From Pohlia nutans (taxonomy: Eukaryota; Streptophyta; Bryopsida; Bryales; Mniaceae): DNA of 64,000 bases. The notes beneath the pieces are model-generated. The model did not search any database. It was not told where the DNA came from and saw only the letters and a program-made list of their open reading frames with translations. The stretch spans positions 20,168,113 through 20,232,112 of the forward strand of contig CM040092.1 of NCBI GenBank assembly GCA_022496805.1, given 5' to 3'. The translations under genes were made by a program, and so were the position numbers. This document shows positions 58,288-64,000 of this stretch, in pieces. Numbering within the stretch: position 1 is the first letter of the stretch; each line of letters begins with the position of its first letter.

Positions 58288-59163
58288 ATGAGATTGCATT
58301 TTCAAATGGTCATTCGAATCATGTCCACAAGAGCTCAAGTGGTTAGTAAGCTCATTAAGAAGTACCTGGGTTGGGAGGATCCACTGATAGTCCCACCCGG
58401 TCACCACGTGGCCTCAAAAGTGCTTCGTGGTACTGGTCTCCACACATTCATTGGAATGGTTGGTTATTGTGTGAAAGATCGCGGTGAGGATCATTTTGAA
58501 TTCGTTCATCGAAATGTGAATGATGATATGATTCAGGAGGGCATTGACGAATATGTCAAATATGGCACACCGTTTGCAAAGAACCGAGTTGTTCTAACGC
58601 ATACCAATCTTGTTGAGAAGGTTGCGGTGTGGTTCCAATTCAAGGGGAAGAAGCTCCTGGGAAATACCCTTCCTGGTGTACTTCTTCAAATGCTTAAGAC
58701 CAGCACTTATCTTCCCTCTGCCTCGTGGGTAGTACCGGTACGGCAAGGAGGCATGGATTACAAAAGAGCTGTTGTTCTTTGGAAGTGCATGATATCTCCA
58801 AGCACTCTTGAAATGGATGATATATGTCAGATATTTTTTGAGAACACTATTCCAGGCTCTCGGCTTCGAGAGTTAGGGAGGCAGCAGTTGGCCACGGATT
58901 TGAACGAAGCACGCAAAGGTGTTGTGCATGACTACGACGTTGAGGATGAGGTGTCGCGGGCTGTGCAGGACACTGTTATCACGATTGACGATAGTCAAGA
59001 GGTGCAACGAACACCACAGCACCGTGTTCCTCTTGACTGCGAAGAGGTCCCACAGACAACCATTCACAAAGCTTGCGAACAGATGGACGGATCACACACC
59101 GGGTTCACACCAATGTACATTCTGGTTTTTATGCAGAATCGTGACTTTAATCACGGCTTTTAG
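58288..59163 (+). CDS. HUH-endonuclease-like (Rep-like) protein, candidate rolling-circle transposon gene
   Basis: A 291-residue intact frame. Two features match the core of HUH (Rep) nucleases, which nick and join DNA through a tyrosine. LHFQMVI (His4, Gln6) resembles the HxQ/HxH metal-binding motif II, and VGYCVKDRG (Tyr60, Lys63, Asp64) resembles motif III, YxxK. The region that should hold motif I is not in this frame and may lie upstream. The middle (GTPFAKNRVVLTHTNLVEK, LPSASWVVPVRQGGMDYKR) looks folded but lacks any Walker helicase motif I can see. Near the C-terminus VITIDD (230-235) resembles a SUMO-interacting motif. The start ATG directly precedes motif II, so the true start is probably further 5' or in an upstream exon. 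Family assignment is my inference. Confidence 0.55.
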   Translation: MRLHFQMVIRIMSTRAQVVSKLIKKYLGWEDPLIVPPGHHVASKVLRGTGLHTFIGMVGYCVKDRGEDHFEFVHRNVNDDMIQEGIDEYVKYGTPFAKNRVVLTHTNLVEKVAVWFQFKGKKLLGNTLPGVLLQMLKTSTYLPSASWVVPVRQGGMDYKRAVVLWKCMISPSTLEMDDICQIFFENTIPGSRLRELGRQQLATDLNEARKGVVHDYDVEDEVSRAVQDTVITIDDSQEVQRTPQHRVPLDCEEVPQTTIHKACEQMDGSHTGFTPMYILVFMQNRDFNHGF

Positions 59164-61175
59164 CTTGGAACTTCAGAACATATGTAAACATTTTTCAAAC
59201 TCTTATTTTGGAACTCTGTAAACTTTCTTTTTCATATTTGGGTTTTTTTCACCCACATATTTGGTGTTTGGAAATGTTTTATTTTTTTGAATTTTTTTTC
59301 AATTTTGCCTTAATTTTTCTTTGTGCAATGTGGCACCTCTACAAGGGGGTCCATGTGGAACGAAATGAATTAAAAAAATCCAAATGTGAATATTTCTCTC
59401 AATTTCTCCGCTGGAGCGCATCGTGACACTATGAGGTCTAAACTCAATTGTGTCAAATGATGTTTCATCTTTATTTCACGTATTGTTCATATTAATTTTT
59501 ATGTTTATTTGAAAAATATTATGTCCAATTGTATTCTTTTATTTCTCAATGCAAATTAGGTAGGCATAAAAAAAAACTTATTATTTTTGCAATATTTCTC
59601 GAGAATTTTTTTCTATGTATTTTTAATTCCTAAGGATGCAAAGAACCCTATGCGCCCATGTTCGGTCATTTCTCAGTTAAATGCTAATTTCCACCTACTC
59701 CCTAATGTCAAATGAAAATGGTTCCATCTAAAAAAATGTAGGGATATCTTCTACTTTTTAGTCCAATTTCCATTCTTCAAAATTGTTCAAATTGCACTTT
59801 TAACAGTACTTTAAAGCTCAAAACCCTAAAATTCCAATATTAGTTGCAATAAAAGTTTTTCTATCAAATTTCTATTTATGTAAGCTCCAGAAGCATGTCA
59901 CCTACACCTTGTTGTTCGTCACTATTTTTTATATTTCCCCTAAAATTTTCATACTATTTGAAGCATTTTGCAATTACTATGATTTTTATAAGAAAAAACT
60001 TTGAGAAATCTTATAATTTTTTTTTTTTTACATAATTATGAAAAAATTAAGGTAAATCTATTTTGAAATAAACTATATGAAAAAAATATCAGAAAATTAC
60101 ATCATATTTTAAAATGTGTAAAATCAATGAGGTATGACCAGGTAACTGTAGTGTGTATGCTTAAGGGTTAACTAGATTTCAAAATCCATCAATCAACTTT
60201 GTGTTTTGATGTTTTTTTCATTTTAAAAAGACTTTGAAGAGTCATTTAATTCCCAAGTAATTGACCATTCATGTGTCAAAAAGTCATACACTTAACTTGG
60301 CATTTTTTATCATCACATAATACATTTATCATCATGCTAAACCAAAGTTCTTCAAGAGTTGTCTGTACAATAATGAATACAAGAAACTAAGAGACTTTGA
60401 CCCATCTAGGAGGACCAAATGACTATAGAATGAAACCGACAATTCATACTTAAATTTGGGATGAGAAAGTGTGTGCAAATAATAATACTGTAGTACCATA
60501 GTAGGGTCGCCACTCTACAAACAAATGTTTATTATTTTTGAAAAGTAAGGTTTGTTAGCTAAAAAATAGAGTTTTTTAATTATCGTTTTCAAGCGAAATG
60601 ACCCAAAATGGCTTAGAAATAGGATAATATAGCTAAAAATAATTTATTCTATTTTCATTTTTTTGTCCTCATAATTTTTGGTTTTTTACGCTATTTTTCT
60701 AAAAGAATATTTTTGGACGACCCAAGTACTACGGTAATAATAACATTGGTTTAGGAAACCATTGTGAATGGAGAGTTTGTTGGGGGTGGTTTGTTTATCT
60801 ATGCATCAAGGGAGTGGGTATAAAGAGTATGCAACAATGTTGTGAGAGGTTGGTGGTGCAAACGAAGAAAGTGTTTTGAGGGTGAGTGATCTTGGGAGTG
60901 ATATGTTCAATCAATAGTAGCATGTTTGTTATGTTGGAAATGATATTGAAGAGAAGAGGCAAAATGAACATTTGATTACCGTACTCGGTCGTCAGGGTCG
61001 GTAGGTCATGTTGAATAATTATTATTTTTGTCTAAATGTTGTGATATTCTCTAAGATTCTCTTTTTCACTATAGAAAATAAAAATTTAAAATAGAAACAT
61101 AATTTTTAAAATATCTGGGCTTGTCTTTTTATAATTATTTATTGTCAACCTGACAACCAGGTACAATATGACTAG
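59164..61175. other. AT-rich intergenic DNA
   Basis: No gene. TTAAGGGTTAACTAG at about 60160-60175 and CTAGTTAACCCCTTAA at about 61173-61188 are inverted, consistent with the ends of two different TTAA elements facing each other. Confidence 0.5.
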
Positions 61176-61179
61176 TTAA

Positions 61180-61720
61180 CCCCTTAAGGTCAAAATGGCT
61201 CAAAAGAGCATGATGAAAGGAAAAATTGTTTCTAACTACTTCAAGTTGTTTTTCTCATCCATTCAATTTATTCTTGATTAGTGTAGTAATTAAACAACAT
61301 TTTGACAATACGGATGTACAAAATTATTTTGAACAAATTTTCTATAAATTGTGGGATAAAAGCATTTTGTCATTCTTTTGCTTTAAAAGTGTTATAGAAG
61401 AGAATTTTTTACAATGCAAGTGAAAATTAAATTTGTAAAGATCACTACATATAGTATTTTGAATTTCAAGCCTATTACCAAAAAAATTAGTTTTGAAATG
61501 TCAAAATTTGATCTATGGTGAAATTTTAAGAAAAATGGTTATTTAAGTTTATTTAAGTATAAATTTATTGGTGATGATATTTACACATGTAACCATATAG
61601 ATGTAATGTGCAGTTCTTAATCTACAACTTTTATTCAAAGCTTGTCAGTAAATTTCTCTTTCAAGGATTATTTTACAAGACATCTTTAGAAATCACCGGA
61701 TTGTAAGGTATCTCTAGGGG
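61180..61720 (+). mobile_element. TTAA element, left member of doublet 2
   Basis: Starts CCCCTTAAGGTC after TTAA (61176-61179) and ends CTCTAGGGG before TTAA (61721-61724). It is 541 bp. Its 3' half matches 54900-55047 with divergence, while its 5' half is different. Confidence 0.65.
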
Positions 61721-61724
61721 TTAA

Positions 61725-62277
61725 CCCCTAAACGTTCTCACCCTTTTCAAATTTGATAGTTTTTCAAAGATGCATTATAAAATGCAACTAAGAGGTATAT
61801 TTTCAACTTGATGAATGAATGAAAGTTGTACATTATGAATTTTAGATTCTATCCATACAGTTAGATTTGCGATTGCTATCACCAATATTTGTGTATAAAT
61901 TTTCAAACTTAAAATTTAGAGCTCTTTTGTAATATGATTACAAATAAGATATTGACAATCTAATAATGAATTTTTTTGGGATGGGTTGAAATGTAATACT
62001 CTAAGTGCAGTGATTTTTGGAGATTTTTTGGTTGCTTGATTTTAGTAGTTGACTTTTTCAAGAGCACTTTTAGACTAAAATCTTCAAAATTTTGGGTGGA
62101 ACACTACAACATGAAATGAGGCATAAAAATTTCACAAACCGTCCCCTTTCTAATCGGATCACACATGCACAAAGCTAACTTCCCATAAAAGTTTTAGTAA
62201 AAAATCCACACTGCAAAAAGTGCATGATGGATGAGAAATTGGAGTTCAAATCCGTACATCATGCAAAACATTAGGGG
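61725..62277 (-). mobile_element. TTAA element, right member of doublet 2
   Basis: Starts CCCCTAAACGTTCTC and ends AAACATTAGGGG before TTAA (62278-62281). It is 553 bp and close to 55052-55612 throughout (GATGCATTATAAAATGCAAC, CTAATCGGATCACA). It shares the central TTAA with its neighbour, in the same polarity as doublet 1. Confidence 0.8.
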
Positions 62278-62475
62278 TTAAATGAGTTCCAAACCAAAAT
62301 GCCACAATGCTAAATAGTTCTCTTGAATCAAGAACGTCCAAGAATGTACTTTTCGATTCATCACATGGTTCACATTAAATGTACATTATGGTTTATAACC
62401 TTTTCGCTCTCAACCAAAGAAAATTTGCATTGCATGGAGTGGTCAATTTAGCATTATGAAAATTGATCTGGTGGT

Positions 62476-62706
62476 TTAGGAGGAATCCTCAACCGAGTCA
62501 GTTAAAGCTCTTCCTCCAGTCTCCACTGGAAAAAACATGACTGCAATGCCAGCCACCACAGGCACTGCTGAAAACAATGAAACTGCCAATCCCAGTTGAC
62601 AATTCCTCACTAAGTCCACGGCTACCAATGGGCACAAAAGGCCGCCAATTCTAGCAATGGCATTAGCAATGCCTAACCCTGTAGAGCGGGTGTTGGTTGG
62701 ATACAC
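62476..62706 (-). CDS. OCT/NiaP-like MFS transporter, last exon only
   Basis: The C-terminal exon of a major facilitator transporter resembling plant organic cation/carnitine transporter 7 (NiaP type). The exon starts after TTTTGTGCAG at 62707 and reads VYPTNTRSTGLGIANAIARI, GLLCPLVAVDLV, then a hydrophobic segment (LAVSLFSAVPVVAGIAVMFF) and ETGGRALTDSVE, ending at TAA 62476-62478. VYPT.TR.TG.G and the terminal FP.ET.GR.L.D are typical of the family. Earlier exons are not visible before the window ends, so the gene is partial. A MITE lies just upstream in the intron. Confidence 0.85.
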   Translation of the reverse strand: MYPTNTRSTGLGIANAIARIGGLLCPLVAVDLVRNCQLGLAVSLFSAVPVVAGIAVMFFPVETGGRALTDSVEDSS

Positions 62707-62740
62707 CTGCACAAAAGAAAAAGCAATGTCCTTTATCAAC

Positions 62741-63134
62741 TAAGGTTGGATGTCCTAAAACCACCAACTTAAGAAATATGGCCTCATTTTAACAAGGTTA
62801 TTTATGAGAAATATTTTTCAGTCATTTGGAAGAAGATTTCTCACGGAATGCACAAATTTTCGCAATTTAATTCCCAATATTCAAATTGATACAAATTTTC
62901 GCAGTGAAAAGAACTTCGTGACCCAAATCAAACCTCTAGGTTTCCCCATGTCCACACCATGTGGTATAATTTTCACTCATAATGATACCCAAAACCACCA
63001 ACTACTTCTTCGCAATGCTTGGTATGCCATTAGTTTACTTGAATAGTGAAATTGGTGGTTTTGAGTCTCAATTGTGGTGGCCCCAAGAAAACTCTACATG
63101 CCATAATTGATGGTTTTAGAACATCCAACCTTAA
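62741..63134. mobile_element. MITE in transporter intron
   Basis: Inverted ends TAAGGTTGGATGTCCTAAAA (left) and, on the complement of the right, TTAAGGTTGGATGTTCTAAA, about 27 bp each. It is non-coding and the target duplication is not resolved. Confidence 0.7.
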
Positions 63135-64000
63135 ATAGCACTAGCTTGTCACCTTTTGAAAAACTACACCAAAATACTGTGGCCTATGGTATTTACGAGA
63201 GGCTTTACCAATAATTATTTTTCCAAAACACTGGTAAAATTCATCCAAATCTCATGAAAAATTGTTCAAACGGATGAGAATTTGTCCAAATGGATGAATG
63301 TACCCACGCCATTCACGCACCCACAGTATATGGTGATTTCAGTGTACAATTTTTAAATAAGATCAAAACTTTGACATGCGAAGACAATGGCTCATTGGTT
63401 CGAAGATCTCTCACATGTTTAAGACCAAGGTGTCATGGATTCTTTTTCATGTCCAATGCAAAGGATTCTCTAGAATGTTATGAGAGATGGGATAGCTAAC
63501 ATCTCATATCGTGAAAGAATTGAAGAGAAAGAAAGATGAAAGCTACAACACTTAACCCTCTCTAAATGCATTGCCTCAGGGCGAAAATGGACAACTTAAC
63601 ATGTGAGTTGTCCAATCAGATGTGTACAAAACATGACAGTTTCTATACTGGGAATGTGCAATTAGAGAGGGCTGAGCGTCCTTGGCTGCAAATACACCAG
63701 GAACATTCATGACCTTTGTATGGGAATGCCAATGTCCATGAGAGATAATACTCCCTATCTGGAAATAACTATCTTAGTTTTGGCGTGTTTTAACTTAACG
63801 GTTTTTTTGGGCAAAAAAAGTCGTCTCAATACTCAAAAAATGGTCTATCTTTAATAGTATCTTTAATAGTACCAATAGTATGTAGTTTTTGTGTCACTTT
63901 CATTGTCCGCCCCATTTGAAGTGGACAGGGCTCACGTTTGAAGTATAAAACAGAGAGGACAAATATTACAAAAAAAACAATGCCAAAAACTAGGATAATT
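63135..64000. other. Intron or intergenic DNA to window end
   Basis: I see no further exon of the transporter and no other gene. Confidence 0.45.

Overview
This is eukaryotic nuclear DNA from a land plant or close streptophyte relative. The evidence is: a DYW-class PPR protein remnant (two copies), an RWP-RK transcription-factor family, a nepenthesin-type aspartic protease remnant, an RZ-1-like glycine-rich RNA-binding protein with an RRM and a CCHC knuckle, the last exon of an OCT/NiaP-like MFS transporter, and plant-type GT-AG introns. The PPR wording looks moss- or lycophyte-like to me, but I cannot fix the lineage. The DNA is AT-rich and dominated by non-autonomous DNA transposons. I see no tRNA, rRNA or CRISPR array.

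Layout. (1) 1.6-7.4 kb: a tandem array of promoter/leader copies of a zinc-ribbon + RWP-RK gene, with two truncated gene copies (4.87-5.87 and 6.26-6.63 kb) and arrays of GTCAC/GTGAC dyads. (2) 7.8-30.5 kb (segment A) and 32.6-43.3 kb (segment B): a direct segmental duplication. Each copy holds an antisense PPR-DYW pseudogene, then AT-rich DNA, then a six-exon RWP-RK gene (28.04-29.89 and 40.82-42.69 kb). An aspartic protease pseudogene lies between the segments. (3) Inside segment A sits a 13.4-kb palindromic element at 9161-22594. It has two 5187-bp arms, a 3060-bp spacer, GGGCATCC termini and flanking TTA target duplications. Each arm carries the same dead PIF/Harbinger transposase gene. 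Segment B keeps the unoccupied target site. (4) 43.3-49 kb: transposon remnants. (5) 49.1-52.7 kb: an unrecognised gene end and the RZ-1-like gene, both on the minus strand. (6) 54.5-55.6 and 61.2-62.3 kb: tail-to-tail doublets of about 0.55-kb elements flanked by TTAA. (7) 57.7-59.2 kb: a lysine/alanine-rich ORF followed by a 291-residue ORF with motifs resembling a HUH (rolling-circle) Rep endonuclease. (8) 62.5 kb to the end: the last exon of an MFS transporter on the minus strand.

The segmental duplication is a useful natural control. Comparing A with B gives filled and empty sites for a Harbinger element, Tourist-like, CACTA-like and TTAA-specific elements, so several target duplications can be read directly. 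The most notable observations are the giant Harbinger palindrome, whose arm mismatches cluster in the outer 31 bp; the abundant TTAA-flanked CCCC(T)AAA elements, a piggyBac-like signature not expected in plants; and the HUH-like ORF. All comparisons were made by eye and no database was searched.
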